Notes: a model not told the origin generated them from the sequence alone. Positions 34,687-44,088 are shown, counted from the stretch's first letter. The stretch: DNA of 64,000 nucleotides from Pseudorhodobacter antarcticus (GCF_900110135.1 NZ_FOCO01000017.1:1-64000), one strand, 5' to 3'. Translations and numbers: made by a program.

Positions 34687-34911
34687 ATGGACCCCGACCT
34701 GTTGCTGATTGTGGGCATAATGATTGGGGTTCTTGCTGTCCCGTCCATGTTGTCGGCGCTTTCGGAAAGCCGCGCGCCACGGGTGGCGGCGATTATGGTG
34801 TTGATTGCGGGGGTTTTGGTGGTGATGGCGCTGCAAAACAAACCGGGGGGATATACTATCGCGCAAATCCCCGATGTGTTTTTTAAAGTTGTTGGGCGTT
34901 ATGTGAATTAG
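34687..34911 (+). CDS. Small two-helix membrane protein
   Basis: A 74-aa protein with two hydrophobic segments (about residues 3-21 and 31-48) and a polar C-terminus (KPGGYTIAQIPDVFFKVVGRY). The ATG at 34687 has GGAG 6 nt upstream; a TTG at 34675 is also in frame but lies before the ribosome site. It is the last gene behind pyk. I do not recognise a named family; short proteins of this kind are common at this place in Rhodobacteraceae, from memory of the group rather than a search. Confidence 0.65.
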   Translation: MDPDLLLIVGIMIGVLAVPSMLSALSESRAPRVAAIMVLIAGVLVVMALQNKPGGYTIAQIPDVFFKVVGRYVN

Positions 34912-34924
34912 GCGGCTTTTTGGC

Positions 34925-34953
34925 TTGCACTTTGGGGCGGTGGGCCGTATCAC
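34925..34953 (+). promoter_or_regulatory. Probable promoter of rpmI-rplT
   Basis: TTGCAC (34925-34930) and TATCAC (34948-34953) are spaced by 17 bp and lie about 80 bp upstream of rpmI. This suits an alphaproteobacterial housekeeping promoter. infC does not precede these genes here, so they need their own promoter. Confidence 0.4.
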
Positions 34954-35031
34954 GCACGCTTCTATGATCCGTGGGACCGGCCAAAGTGGCATGCCGAGTC
35001 GCGCGATAACCACTCGAACGAGGAGATGGAA

Positions 35032-35232
35032 ATGCCCAAGATGAAGACCAAATCAGCGGCCAAGAAGCGCTTTCGCTTCACCGCATCCGGTAAGGTAAAG
35101 GCCGGCCCCGCCGGCAAGCGCCACGGCATGATCAAGCGTACGACGAAATTCATTCGGGACACCGCCGGGACCATGATCCTGTGCGCAGCCGATGCGAAAA
35201 TTGTCAAAAAATACATGCCCTATAACCGGTAA
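35032..35232 (+). CDS. rpmI: 50S ribosomal protein L35
   Basis: 66 aa beginning [20 protein letters not shown], the L35 signature, very basic, ending KKYMPYNR. The start at 35032 is preferred over 35026 because it gives the standard N-terminus, with GAGGAGATGG upstream. Paired with rplT 12 bp downstream; infC, often the first gene of this operon, is not here. Confidence 0.97.
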   Translation: MPKMKTKSAAKKRFRFTASGKVKAGPAGKRHGMIKRTTKFIRDTAGTMILCAADAKIVKKYMPYNR

Positions 35233-35244
35233 GGAGAGCCAAAG

Positions 35245-35634
35245 ATGTCCCGCGTAAAATCTGGCGTCGTTACCCACGCCCGTCACCGCAAGGTAATTAA
35301 GGCTGCAAAAGGCTATTACGCCGCGCGCAGCACCAACTTCCGCACTGCAACGCAGGCGGTTGATAAAGCCAACCAATACGCCACACGCGACCGTAAGACC
35401 CGCAAGCGCAACTTCCGCGCGCTGTGGATCCAGCGGATCAACGCGGCTGTGCGTTTGTTTGATGCTGCCTTCACCTATTCCCGTTTCATCAATGGTTTGA
35501 TGCTGTCGGGGATTGAAGTGGACCGCAAAGTACTGGCCGATCTGGCTGTGCATGAGCCGGAGGCGTTCAACGCCATCGCAGCATCCGCCAAGGCAGCCTT
35601 TGACAAATCCGAAGCGGCAAAAGCAGCTGTGTGA
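35245..35634 (+). CDS. rplT: 50S ribosomal protein L20
   Basis: 129 aa: [20 protein letters not shown] opens the family and [22 protein letters not shown] is the central 23S rRNA-binding block. The C-terminal tail ([18 protein letters not shown]) is about ten residues longer than in enterics, as is common in alphaproteobacteria. GGAGAG ribosome site. Needed early in 50S assembly. Terminator at 35653. Confidence 0.97.
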   Translation: MSRVKSGVVTHARHRKVIKAAKGYYAARSTNFRTATQAVDKANQYATRDRKTRKRNFRALWIQRINAAVRLFDAAFTYSRFINGLMLSGIEVDRKVLADLAVHEPEAFNAIAASAKAAFDKSEAAKAAV

Positions 35635-35652
35635 TTTGACTTGAGTTTGTGA

Positions 35653-35680
35653 AAGGCCCCGCAGCGATACGGGGCTTTTT
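35653..35680 (+). terminator. rplT terminator
   Basis: GCCCCG (35656-35661) pairs with CGGGGC (35670-35675); the stem extends by a G-T and two A-T pairs, and TTTTT follows. It starts 19 bp after the rplT stop and just before the converging SGNH gene. Confidence 0.8.
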
Positions 35681-35685
35681 GCGTT

Positions 35686-36375
35686 TTAGCGGCGTGGTTT
35701 TGATTTGATATGCGCCACGATGCGGGCCGCAATGGCGGTGCTGCCTTTGACCGAGGGGTGGATGCGGTCAATCTGATGATACGACCAGTCGCCATTGGGC
35801 ACGACACCCGACATGGGCAGAAAATCGACCCCGCTGTTGAGCGTGGCCATTTTGGCCAAACGGCGGTCCAGTTCATTGCCCGCCGGGCCGCACGCCTTTA
35901 CCGGGGTTAAGGTGCCGGGATTGCGCAAATACCCGACATAAACGACCCGCGCGCCAGATGCACGCAGCCGGGCCATGAGTGCGGGAATCGCCCCTTTGCG
36001 CCCATCAGGGGAGACCAGCCGGTTCAACACCCCATCACAAAACGTACAAGCGCAGCCAAACAGCAGGTCATTGCCCCCGCCGTTCAGCACGACCCAATCC
36101 CACGGGCCGGGGCGGTATTGCGCATCCAGTTTCAACCCCGCCGCACCTGACAGGGGCAGCGAATAAAAATAGCGCGCGCCGATCACGGAGCGGTCGATCA
36201 CCTCTTCGCCCAATGCCGCCTCTATCCCGTTGGCGACGGTGTTGTTTGTAGGCGCGTTGGCTGCCATCATGCTGTCGCCCAGCAAAAGGATGCGGGATTT
36301 GGTGTTGGGGGTGACCTGTTCACCGCAGGCGGCAAGCAAAAGGCAGGTCATGAGGGCGGCGATGGTTCTGATCAT
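35686..36375 (-). CDS. SGNH/GDSL hydrolase lipoprotein
   Basis: The 229-aa protein has a lipoprotein signal (MTCLLLAAC, lipobox Cys about 17), then block I LLLGDSMMAA with the nucleophile Ser, block III VLNGGGNDLLFG with Asn, and block V DRIHPSVKGS with the Asp-x-x-His pair. All four catalytic positions are present. It should be an esterase or acyl hydrolase bound to an envelope membrane; the substrate is unknown. It is inserted between rplT and pheS on the opposite strand, interrupting a usual ribosomal protein-pheS order. Confidence 0.85.
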   Translation of the reverse strand: MIRTIAALMTCLLLAACGEQVTPNTKSRILLLGDSMMAANAPTNNTVANGIEAALGEEVIDRSVIGARYFYSLPLSGAAGLKLDAQYRPGPWDWVVLNGGGNDLLFGCACTFCDGVLNRLVSPDGRKGAIPALMARLRASGARVVYVGYLRNPGTLTPVKACGPAGNELDRRLAKMATLNSGVDFLPMSGVVPNGDWSYHQIDRIHPSVKGSTAIAARIVAHIKSKPRR

Positions 36376-36518
36376 ATCGGGTCCGTTTGGCAGGTCTGTT
36401 AAGCGCGATTGTTCGGATTAAACCTTGCGAATACGTTAATTTTGGGGCGCGGGTGCGGGCCTTGCATTTTAAGCCCTTGGACTATAGCACAAAAGCGTAA
36501 ATTCCGAAAGGCAGACCC

Positions 36519-37595
36519 ATGACCGCGCTTGATGATCTGAAGGCCAAATACCTGACCGCCGTGGCCGATGCGGGTGATGAGGCGGCGCTGGAGGCGGTGC
36601 GGCTGGAAGCGTTGGGAAAAAAGGGCGAAATTAGCCTGAAAATGCGTGAACTTGGCGGGATGTCGCCTGAGGAGCGCAGCACATTTGGCGCGGCGCTGAA
36701 CGTGGTGAAGGATGAGATTGACGCGGCGTTGCGCGCGAAAAAAGTCGCACTGGGTGATGCGGCGCTGGATGCGCGGTTGCGCACGGAATGGTTGGATGTG
36801 ACGCTGCCCGCGCGACCGCGCCCGGTGGGCACCATCCATCCAGTTTCCCAAGTGACCGAGGAATTGACGGCGATTTTTGCCGATATGGGGTTTGCGGTGG
36901 CCGAGGGGCCGCAGGTGGAGAGCGATTGGTACAACTTTGACGCGCTGAACATTCCGCCCGAACACCCGGCGCGCCAAGAACATGACACGTTTTTTATGAA
37001 CCGCGCGGACGGCGATGATCGCCCGCCGCATGTGTTGCGCACCCACACATCCCCCGTGCAAATCCGCGCGATGCTGGACCAAGGCGCGCCCATTCGCATC
37101 ATTTGCCCCGGCCGCGTGTACCGCATGGACATGGACCAAACCCATTCGCCGATGTTCCATCAGGTCGAAGGCTTGGTGATTGGCAAAGACATCTCTATGG
37201 CGAACCTTAAATGGGTGTTGGAGGAGTTTTTTACCGCGTTTTTCGGCAAGCCCGTGAAAACGCGGTTCCGCGCCAGCCATTTCCCATTCACCGAGCCATC
37301 GGCCGAGGTGGATATTCAGTGTTCCTGGGTTGATGGGCAGTTGCGCATTGGTGAAGGGGATGGGTGGATGGAAGTCCTCGGCTCTGGGATAGTGCATCCA
37401 AAAGTGTTGCGCGCGGCGGGTGTGGACCCGGACGAATGGCAAGGGTTTGCGTTTGGGATGGGCATCGACCGGATGGCGATGCTGAAATACGGCATCCCCG
37501 ATTTGCGCGCGTTTTTTGAGAGCGATTTGCGCTGGTTGCGCCATTACGGGTTTGCGGCGTTGAATGTGCCCGAACTGGCCGGGGGTGTGGCGTGA
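36519..37595 (+). CDS. pheS: Phenylalanine--tRNA ligase alpha subunit
   Basis: The 358-aa subunit has an N-terminal coiled coil (residues 1-85) that binds tRNA and a class II core: motif 1 around [19 protein letters not shown], motif 2 in [19 protein letters not shown], and motif 3 [15 protein letters not shown]. It charges tRNA-Phe together with PheT, which is not in this window. The TGA overlaps the GTG start of aroC by 4 nt, so aroC follows directly where pheT often sits. Confidence 0.97.
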   Translation: MTALDDLKAKYLTAVADAGDEAALEAVRLEALGKKGEISLKMRELGGMSPEERSTFGAALNVVKDEIDAALRAKKVALGDAALDARLRTEWLDVTLPARPRPVGTIHPVSQVTEELTAIFADMGFAVAEGPQVESDWYNFDALNIPPEHPARQEHDTFFMNRADGDDRPPHVLRTHTSPVQIRAMLDQGAPIRIICPGRVYRMDMDQTHSPMFHQVEGLVIGKDISMANLKWVLEEFFTAFFGKPVKTRFRASHFPFTEPSAEVDIQCSWVDGQLRIGEGDGWMEVLGSGIVHPKVLRAAGVDPDEWQGFAFGMGIDRMAMLKYGIPDLRAFFESDLRWLRHYGFAALNVPELAGGVA

Positions 37596-38692
37596 GCTTC
37601 AACACTTATGGTCATATGTTTCGGGTCACGACGTGGGGCGAAAGCCATGGGATCGCGCTGGGCGCCACGGTCGATGGGTGCCCGCCGGGGGTGCCGTTGA
37701 CCGAAGGCGATATTCAGCCGTGGTTGGACAAGCGCAAACCGGGGCAGAACAAATACACCACGCAGCGGCAAGAGGCGGACCAAGTGCGCATTTTGTCGGG
37801 GGTGTATGAGGGGAGCACGACGGGCACGCCCATTCAGTTGATGATTGAGAACACCGATCAGCGGTCCAAGGATTACGGGGATATTGTGCAAAGTTTCCGC
37901 CCCGGTCATGCGGATATCTCGTACCACCAGAAATACGGGGTGCGCGACCCGCGTGGGGGCGGGCGGTCATCGGCGCGCGAAACGGCGGCGCGGGTGGCGG
38001 CGGGCGGTGTGGCGCGGGCGGCGTTGGCGCAGTTGGTGCCGGGGCTGTCGGTGACAGGGTATATGGTGCAGATGGGGCCGCACTGCATTGACCGCGCGCG
38101 GTTTGATTGGGACCAGATTGATGAGAACCCGTTTTGGGTGCCGGACGTTGTGGCCGCGCGTGATTGGGCGGTGTATTTGGATGATTTGCGGCGCGCGCAT
38201 AATTCGGTTGGTGCGGTGATTGAAGTTGTCGCGCGCGGGATGGTGCCGGGGCTTGGTGCGCCGATCTATGCCAAGTTGGACGCGGATTTGGCGGCGGCCA
38301 TGATGTCGATCAACGCGGTCAAAGGCGTGGAGATTGGTGAGGGCATGGCGGCGGCCAGCCTGACGGGTGTTGAAAATGCGGATGAAATTCGGATGGGGGC
38401 GCAGGGGCCAGCGTTTCTGACCAACCACGCGGGCGGGATATTGGGCGGCATTTCGACGGGGCAAGATGTGGTGGTGCGGTTTTCGGTGAAACCCACATCG
38501 TCCATCCTGACGCCGCGCCAGACGGTGACGGTGGCGGGCGACGAGGTGGATTTGATCACCAAGGGCCGCCATGACCCGTGTGTGGGCATCCGCGCGGTGC
38601 CGGTGGGCGAGGCGATGATGGCCTGCGTGCTGCTGGACCATGTGTTGATGGACCGGGGCCAAACCGGCGGTATTCGCGGGCATATCGGCTGA
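37592..38692 (+). CDS. aroC: Chorismate synthase
   Basis: The 366-aa FMN-dependent lyase makes chorismate from EPSP, the last shikimate-pathway step. The three signatures are visible: GESHG near residue 14 ([11 protein letters not shown]), [23 protein letters not shown], and the C-terminal [18 protein letters not shown]. The GTG start overlaps pheS by 4 nt. An AEC transporter follows by 1 bp. Another shikimate-family protein (AroE-like) is at 10402 but in a different operon. Confidence 0.97.
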   Translation: MSFNTYGHMFRVTTWGESHGIALGATVDGCPPGVPLTEGDIQPWLDKRKPGQNKYTTQRQEADQVRILSGVYEGSTTGTPIQLMIENTDQRSKDYGDIVQSFRPGHADISYHQKYGVRDPRGGGRSSARETAARVAAGGVARAALAQLVPGLSVTGYMVQMGPHCIDRARFDWDQIDENPFWVPDVVAARDWAVYLDDLRRAHNSVGAVIEVVARGMVPGLGAPIYAKLDADLAAAMMSINAVKGVEIGEGMAAASLTGVENADEIRMGAQGPAFLTNHAGGILGGISTGQDVVVRFSVKPTSSILTPRQTVTVAGDEVDLITKGRHDPCVGIRAVPVGEAMMACVLLDHVLMDRGQTGGIRGHIG

Positions 38693-38693
38693 T

Positions 38694-39617
38694 ATGGAGG
38701 TTGTGATCGCCATCACACTGCCGATTTTTCTGGTGGTGGGGCTGGGGTTCGGCGTGACGCGGGCGGGGCTTTTTTCGGTGCCCGATATGCGGATTTTCGG
38801 GCGGTTTGTGATTTCGATCGCGCTGCCCGCACTGCTGTTTAACGCCATTGCAAAGCGCGACGTGGCCGAGGTGTTTGACCCGGTGTTCATGGGGATTTAC
38901 GCGGGCGTGTCGCTGTGTGCGCTGGCAATTGCCTATGTTTGGTTTTGCCATGTACGCGGGATGCCGTTGGAGCGCGCGGGCATTTGTATGATGGGCGTGG
39001 CCTGTTCCAATTCTGGTTATATGTCGTTTCCGATTTTGCTGTTGGCGTTCCCGGATTTGGCGGCAAAAGTGCTGGCGATGTGCCTGTTGGTGGAAAATCT
39101 GTTGATGATTCCCACCGTATTGGTGTTGATCGCACTGGGGCGCGGGCGCGGGGCCGGGATGATTTGGGGGATTGCGCGCGATTTGCTGCGCCGCCCGTTG
39201 ATTTTGGCGCTGATTGCGGGGTTGGTTTGGTCGGTGTTCAAGCTGCCGATCCCTGCGGTGTTGGGCCAAGGGTTGGGGATGATATCCACCGCCGCAGTCG
39301 CGTTGGCGCTGTTTGTGGTGGGCGGGTCGCTGGCGGGGGTGTCGCTGCGGGGCAATCTGGGGCTGGCGTCGCAGATTTCTGTGGGCAAGTTGGTGTTGCA
39401 CCCGCTGTTGGCCCTTGGTGTTTTGGCGGTTGCGGGGGCGGGGCTGTCGCCTGAATTGCAGGCGTGTTTGTTGATCGCCTGCGCCGTGCCGATGCTGGGT
39501 GTGTACCCGATTTTTGCGCAAGAGCAGGGGATGGAAGGGCTGGCATCGCTGGCACTGTTGATGACGACAGCGATGAGCTTTTTCACGTTGAGTTTGGCGT
39601 TGGTGTTTTTGATGTGA
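38694..39617 (+). CDS. AEC-family (auxin efflux carrier-like) permease
   Basis: A 307-aa integral membrane protein with about ten hydrophobic segments in two halves, starting MEVVIAITLPIFLVVGLGFG. MRIFGRFVISIALPALLFNAI and ACSNSGYMSFPILLL are typical AEC blocks with the conserved polar residues in the crossover helices. Bacterial members export or exchange small carboxylates such as malate. The substrate is not predictable. One bp after aroC; ends at a strong terminator (39648). Confidence 0.85.
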   Translation: MEVVIAITLPIFLVVGLGFGVTRAGLFSVPDMRIFGRFVISIALPALLFNAIAKRDVAEVFDPVFMGIYAGVSLCALAIAYVWFCHVRGMPLERAGICMMGVACSNSGYMSFPILLLAFPDLAAKVLAMCLLVENLLMIPTVLVLIALGRGRGAGMIWGIARDLLRRPLILALIAGLVWSVFKLPIPAVLGQGLGMISTAAVALALFVVGGSLAGVSLRGNLGLASQISVGKLVLHPLLALGVLAVAGAGLSPELQACLLIACAVPMLGVYPIFAQEQGMEGLASLALLMTTAMSFFTLSLALVFLM

Positions 39618-39647
39618 AGGCTGATTTTGGGGCAGGCGTTCTTCGCT

Positions 39648-39672
39648 AAAACGCCCCACTGGGGCGTTTTTT
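39648..39672 (+). terminator. Terminator of the pheS-aroC-AEC operon
   Basis: AAAACGCCCC (39648-39657) pairs with 39661-39670 across a 3-nt loop and runs into TTTTTT. Canonical rho-independent terminator. Confidence 0.85.
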
Positions 39673-39691
39673 AACACTCATCACCCCCGAA

Positions 39692-39711
39692 GGTATTTGG
39701 GCCAAGACGAA
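39692..39711 (+). repeat. Intergenic motif copy 1 (GGTATTT..CCAAG..GAA)
   Basis: GGTATTTGGGCCAAGACGAA lies between the AEC terminator and the converging GGT-like gene. Related 20-mers occur at 43584-43603, 52338-52357 and 52380-52399, with weaker ones at 49619 and 59024. Confidence 0.6.
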
Positions 39712-39721
39712 TAATGTGTCG

Positions 39722-41311
39722 TCAGTACCCTAGGGCGCAGCCGTCTTTGCGGGGGTCGGAGGCCCCTTCCAAGAGGCCATCTGCGTGGAGCTTGATGGCT
39801 TGGGAGCCGCCAAGCGGCACCTCGGGCGGGATGACGTTATGGCCGCGTGCGGCGAGGTCCGCGCGGACGGTGTCGCTGTAGCCGCGTTCCATTTCCATGC
39901 CGTTGACCCCCGAAAAACAGCGCGGGGCGTCCATTGCGGATTGGGGGTCCATGCCAAAATCCACGATGTTGGAGACGAGCCGCGCGTGACCTGTGGGTTG
40001 GTACGATCCGCCCATGACGCCGAAGGGCAGGGTGACGCGGCCATTTTCGGTGACCATGCCGGGGATGATGGTGTGCATGGGGCGTTTGCCGCCTGCCGCC
40101 TCATTTGGGTGGCCCTGCTCAAGGGTTAAGCCTGCGCCGCGGTTTTGAAAGTTGATGCCGAATTTGTCGGAGGCAAGGCAGGCCCCGAAGCTGTGGTAGA
40201 CGGAGTAGATGAGCGAGACGGCCATACGGTCACGGTCGACCACGGTGATGTAGATCGTGTCTTTGTGGACCTGTTCGGTGAGGGGGGCGGGGTTGGCCAT
40301 GGCGCGTTTGGGGTCGATCAAGGCGGCGAGTTTTGCCGCCGTATCGGGGTGCAACATATGGGCCAGCCGGGTTGTGTGGTCGGGGTCCGCGATGAAGCGA
40401 TTGCGCGCGTCATAGGCGAGTTTTGTCGCCTCCGCCTCAATATGCGCGCGGTCGGCGCCCATCGGGTCCATCGCGGCGATGTCGAAATGTTGGAGAATTT
40501 TCAGCAGCAGAATGGCGGTGGCCCCTTGGCCGTTTGGCGGATGTTCGTGGAGTTCAATGGATTTATAGGGGCCGGAAACGGCATCGACATATTCGGAATT
40601 CACATTCGCGAAATCGGCCAGCGTGTGGGTGCCGCCCAGCGCGGTGAGGGAGGCAACCATATCTTGGGCCACTTCGCCTTCGTAAAACCCAGCGCGGCCT
40701 TCGCTTGCGATGCGTTTAAGGACCTGCGCCTGACCGGGGGCGCGGAACATTTGGCCAAGGGTGAGGGGTTTGTCGTTGTGCAGCAGGGTTTGCCGCGCGC
40801 GGCCTTGCAGCAGGTGCGCCGCCTCGGCCCAATCACTGGCGACACGGGGGGCCACGGGGACGCCGTTTTCGGCGTAATGAATGGCGGGGGCCAGCGTGGC
40901 GGGCAGGCCGATTTTGCCCCAATCGGCGGACAGGGTGCAAAACGCATCAACCGCGCCGGGCAGGGTGACGGCATCGGCGGTGTAAAGCGGCATTGCGGTA
41001 AGGCCGCGCGCGCGCAAGGCATCGGCGTTCAGCGCGGCGTTCAGCGCGGCGGGGGCGCGGCCCGACCCGTTCATCGCGTGGATATTTTCACTGCCTGCGG
41101 GTTTGAACAGAACAAAGCAATCGCCCCCAAGCCCGGTCATTTGCGGTTCGCAAAACCCAAGGAGGACCGCGCCTGCAATCGCCGCGTCCATCGCGTTGCC
41201 GCCTGCCTTTAAAATATCAATCGCCACACCTGCGGCCAGTGGGTGCGAGGTGGCACACATACCGTTGGCGGCATAGACCGCCGAGCGGCCCGGCATTTGA
41301 AAATCGCGCAT
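39722..41311 (-). CDS. Gamma-glutamyltransferase-family Ntn hydrolase
   Basis: The 529-aa protein belongs to the GGT family: GVAIDILKAGGNAMDAAIA and MTGLGGDCFVLF at the N-terminus. The self-cleavage/nucleophile threonine is in KDTIYITVVDRDR (about T357), followed by the small-subunit blocks FGINFQNRGAGL, KRPMHTIIPGMV and LPFGVMGGSYQPTGHARLV. There is no signal peptide (it starts MRDFQMPGRSAVYAANGM), so unlike E. coli GGT it should be cytoplasmic. Related enzymes act on gamma-glutamyl or glutaryl amides. It is a single gene, facing the pheS operon. Confidence 0.88.
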   Translation of the reverse strand: MRDFQMPGRSAVYAANGMCATSHPLAAGVAIDILKAGGNAMDAAIAGAVLLGFCEPQMTGLGGDCFVLFKPAGSENIHAMNGSGRAPAALNAALNADALRARGLTAMPLYTADAVTLPGAVDAFCTLSADWGKIGLPATLAPAIHYAENGVPVAPRVASDWAEAAHLLQGRARQTLLHNDKPLTLGQMFRAPGQAQVLKRIASEGRAGFYEGEVAQDMVASLTALGGTHTLADFANVNSEYVDAVSGPYKSIELHEHPPNGQGATAILLLKILQHFDIAAMDPMGADRAHIEAEATKLAYDARNRFIADPDHTTRLAHMLHPDTAAKLAALIDPKRAMANPAPLTEQVHKDTIYITVVDRDRMAVSLIYSVYHSFGACLASDKFGINFQNRGAGLTLEQGHPNEAAGGKRPMHTIIPGMVTENGRVTLPFGVMGGSYQPTGHARLVSNIVDFGMDPQSAMDAPRCFSGVNGMEMERGYSDTVRADLAARGHNVIPPEVPLGGSQAIKLHADGLLEGASDPRKDGCALGY

Positions 41312-41530
41312 GATGTGGTTCCCCGTTTTGCATTTGCCACAGCCTAGGACGAAAGGCGGGGTGGCGGAAAGGCGTATTTTGGGGAAAAGATCGTCCTCGG
41401 TGCCACGTTCTGGGTGGGGGCAAAAGTCGCAGCACCGAGGGAAGCTTTATAGAGCTACCCCCCTTATGTAGGCGCTATTTGTGGCGTGTTCAGGGGGAAA
41501 AAATGGCAAGGTTGCGGCATTTTGGATGAT

Positions 41531-41983
41531 TTAGAGAGAATCCTCATAAGGCAGGCAAAAGGACAGGTGATTGAAGCCGTCCGTGCGCAGATAGGTGAGG
41601 TCGCGGACCAAGGTGCGGATCAGATACCAGCCAAAACCACCTTCGGGCAGGTTGGCGAATTGATCAATTTCGGGCAGATGGCCTTGTGGCAGTTTCTCCC
41701 TTGGGAAGGGGCGGCCTTGGTCGCGGACGGTGACGTGGACGCCGTCAGGGTGATGGGCCAGCCCGATCAGAATCGCCCCATTATCGCCCGCATAGGCGTG
41801 TTCGACGATGTTGTTCAACACCTCCGCCAGCACGATTTCGGCGGTGCCGCGCGCGCCGTCTTGCATGGTTTGGATCATGTCGCTGGCCAGCAATTGGGCC
41901 AGGCCGCTGCGCACGGCGGTGGGGTCGCTTTCAATAACCAGTTGCATAAGTCCCCTGTAAAAGCTGTCGATATTGTGGATCAT
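41531..41983 (-). CDS. RsbW-like anti-sigma serine kinase (HATPase_c_2)
   Basis: The 150-aa GHKL ATPase domain has an N box in EIVLAEVLNNIVEHAYA, G1-like VTVRDQGRPFP and G2-like EGGFGWYLIRTLVRDLTYLR. This matches the RsbW/SpoIIAB type that phosphorylates a STAS antagonist. The STAS partner is encoded one base upstream (41985). No RsbU/SpoIIE phosphatase or ECF/SigB sigma gene is visible nearby, so the output is unknown. Confidence 0.85.
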   Translation of the reverse strand: MIHNIDSFYRGLMQLVIESDPTAVRSGLAQLLASDMIQTMQDGARGTAEIVLAEVLNNIVEHAYAGDNGAILIGLAHHPDGVHVTVRDQGRPFPREKLPQGHLPEIDQFANLPEGGFGWYLIRTLVRDLTYLRTDGFNHLSFCLPYEDSL

Positions 41984-41984
41984 A

Positions 41985-42320
41985 TCAGCCTGCCTTGCGC
42001 AGATTGTCGGGCAGGGTGGCGTGGATGGTGAAAACGGTATCCATCCGCGTCAGGCGAAACACCTTGGCCACGGTGGGGGTTAGGCCCGCCAGTTCCAGTT
42101 TGCGATCGGGGCCCAGCAGTTTCATCACCGCGACAACAGCCCCAAGGCCGGAACTGTCCAGAAATGCCACGTTCGACAGGTCCAGCATCACGCGGGCGGA
42201 CGGTGTTTCAGTGATGTCACGCATGCGTTCCTTGAACTGGATGGCACTGGCGCTGTCGATTCGATTTTCATGGCAAGTGACGACCAAAAGGTCGGTGTGC
42301 AGATTGGCGGTCAGGTTCAT
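41985..42320 (-). CDS. STAS-domain anti-anti-sigma factor
   Basis: The 111-aa protein is a STAS domain: VMLDLSNVAFLDSSGLGAVV carries the serine (DSSG) that the partner kinase would phosphorylate. The ATG at 42320 is followed by MNLTANLHTDLLVV; AGAGAGCG precedes it, and longer frames read into the thiolase promoter. It forms a partner-switch pair with the kinase gene 1 bp downstream. It is divergent from the thiolase gene. Confidence 0.88.
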   Translation of the reverse strand: MNLTANLHTDLLVVTCHENRIDSASAIQFKERMRDITETPSARVMLDLSNVAFLDSSGLGAVVAVMKLLGPDRKLELAGLTPTVAKVFRLTRMDTVFTIHATLPDNLRKAG

Positions 42321-42408
42321 TATGCGCTCTCTTTCCCAAATTCGGTGCTTGCAGGCTAGGGGGCAGTGGTTAGCATCTGGTAACTGAAAGCGAATTTGGG
42401 GGCGGCAA

Positions 42409-43569
42409 ATGCAGAAAGTTGTCATTGCGGGGGCGGCGCGCACGGCGATGGGTGGGTTTGCGGGCGTGTTTGCGGGGGTGCCGGCGGCGGTGCTGGGGGG
42501 TGTTGCGATTCGTGCCAGCCTTGGGGGCGTGGACCCGGCGCTGGTGGAGGAGGTGGTGATGGGCTGCGTGCTGCCCGCCGGTCAAGGCCAAGCGCCCGCG
42601 CGGCAGGCGGCGTTTGCGGGTGGGCTGCCGCAAGGGGTGCCCGCGACCACGCTGAACAAGATGTGCGGGTCGGGGATGAAAGCGGTGATGCTGGCGCATG
42701 ATCAGATCATCGCGGGGGGCTGCCAGATCATCGTGGCGGGTGGCATGGAAAGCATGACCGAGGCCCCGTATTTGCTGCCCAAAATGCGGGGCGGCGCGCG
42801 GTTGGGGCACAGCGCCGCGCAGGATCATATGTTTCTGGACGGGTTGGAGGATGCGTATGAAAAAGGCCGGCTGATGGGCAGTTTTGCCGAAGATTGCGCG
42901 GCGGCGTTCGGCTTTACCCGCGCTGATCAAGATGGCTATGCTCTGGCCTCGCTGACGCGCGCGCGGGCGGCGGATATGTCGGTGGAAATCGCTGCCGTGA
43001 CCGTGCAGGGGCGCAAGGGCGACACTGTGATCATGGCGGATGAACAGCCCCTGCTGGCGCGTCCCGAAAAAATCCCCACCCTGAAACCCGCTTTTCGCAA
43101 CGGGGGCACGGTCACGGCGGCCAACGCGTCGTCAATCTCCGATGGCGCTGCGGCGCTCCTTGTGGCCTCTGAACACGCAGCGCAGGCACATGCGATGCCC
43201 ATCCGCGCCTATATCCGGGGCCATGCCAGCCATGCTCAGGCCCCCGCCGATTTTGCCACAGCACCCATCCCCGCTGCCCGTAAACTGCTGGACCGCCTTG
43301 GTTGGCGCGTGGACAGCGTCGATCTGTGGGAGGTGAATGAGGCGTTTGCCGTGGTCCCTATGGCCTTCATGCGCGACCTTGGCATCCCGCATGCCAAACT
43401 GAACGTCAATGGCGGCGCTTGCGCGCTGGGCCACCCCATCGGCGCATCCGGCGCGCGTATCATCGTGACCCTTCTCCACGCGCTAGAGGCGCGGGGCCTA
43501 AAACGCGGCATTGCCGCCATCTGTATCGGTGGTGGCGAAGGCACGGCAATTGCGATCGAACGCCCCTAA
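42409..43569 (+). CDS. Acetyl-CoA C-acyltransferase (thiolase)
   Basis: A 386-aa thiolase. Nucleophile Cys is in TTLNKMCGSGMKAVMLAHDQ (about C86), active His in GACALGHPIGASGARI, and the second Cys block reads AICIGGGEGTAIAIE. VNEAFAVVPMAFMRDL is the conserved NEAF motif. It could be biosynthetic (acetoacetyl-CoA for PHB or the ethylmalonyl-CoA pathway) or degradative. No phaB is beside it, so the role is open. ATG at 42409. Confidence 0.92.
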   Translation: MQKVVIAGAARTAMGGFAGVFAGVPAAVLGGVAIRASLGGVDPALVEEVVMGCVLPAGQGQAPARQAAFAGGLPQGVPATTLNKMCGSGMKAVMLAHDQIIAGGCQIIVAGGMESMTEAPYLLPKMRGGARLGHSAAQDHMFLDGLEDAYEKGRLMGSFAEDCAAAFGFTRADQDGYALASLTRARAADMSVEIAAVTVQGRKGDTVIMADEQPLLARPEKIPTLKPAFRNGGTVTAANASSISDGAAALLVASEHAAQAHAMPIRAYIRGHASHAQAPADFATAPIPAARKLLDRLGWRVDSVDLWEVNEAFAVVPMAFMRDLGIPHAKLNVNGGACALGHPIGASGARIIVTLLHALEARGLKRGIAAICIGGGEGTAIAIERP

Positions 43570-43583
43570 ACCCCCCTTTCCAA

Positions 43584-43603
43584 TTCGGCTTGGGACAAAT
43601 ACC
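43584..43603 (-). repeat. Intergenic motif copy 2
   Basis: Read on the minus strand this is GGTATTTGTCCCAAGCCGAA, in the 63-bp gap between the thiolase stop and the GAF gene start. It is nearly the same as the copies at 39692, 52338 and 52380. Confidence 0.6.
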
Positions 43604-43632
43604 TCTCTGGCATTGACCAAAAAGGACCGCAT

Positions 43633-44088
43633 ATGCCCGACTATCCCAACCTTTCTAAAACCCTCGATGCGCTGTGCCGCGGCGAAACGGATACGGTCGC
43701 GCTGATGGCCACCATCGCTTGCGAACTCCACCACGCGCACGTCCTGTCAGATTGGACCGGGTTTTACCGCGTCACCGAACCTGATCTGTTGAAAATCGGC
43801 CCCTATCAAGGCGGCCATGGCTGCCTTGTCATTCCGTTTTCACGCGGGGTGTGCGGTGCGGCGGCGCGCACGGGGCAGCCGCATTTGGTGCCTGATGTTG
43901 ATGCGTTTCCTGGCCATATTGCCTGCGCATCCTCGACCCGGTCGGAACTGGTGCTTCCGGTCTATAACGGTGCGGGGCGGCTTTTGGGGGTGCTGGATTT
44001 GGACAGCGACACCCCTGCCGCGTTTACGGACACGGATGTGTGCGAACTTACAGGCCTTATGGCGCGGCTGTTTAGGGACGCGGTATAG
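43633..44088 (+). CDS. GAF-domain free methionine-(R)-sulfoxide reductase type protein
   Basis: The 151-aa single GAF domain has the three fRMsr cysteines: GGHGCLVIPF, SRGVCGAAARTG and GHIACASSTRSELVLPV, with the DVDAFPGHIA loop that shapes the methionine sulfoxide pocket. Such YebR/MsrC proteins repair free oxidised methionine with thioredoxin. All catalytic cysteines being present favours an enzyme over a signalling GAF domain. Confidence 0.88.
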   Translation: MPDYPNLSKTLDALCRGETDTVALMATIACELHHAHVLSDWTGFYRVTEPDLLKIGPYQGGHGCLVIPFSRGVCGAAARTGQPHLVPDVDAFPGHIACASSTRSELVLPVYNGAGRLLGVLDLDSDTPAAFTDTDVCELTGLMARLFRDAV

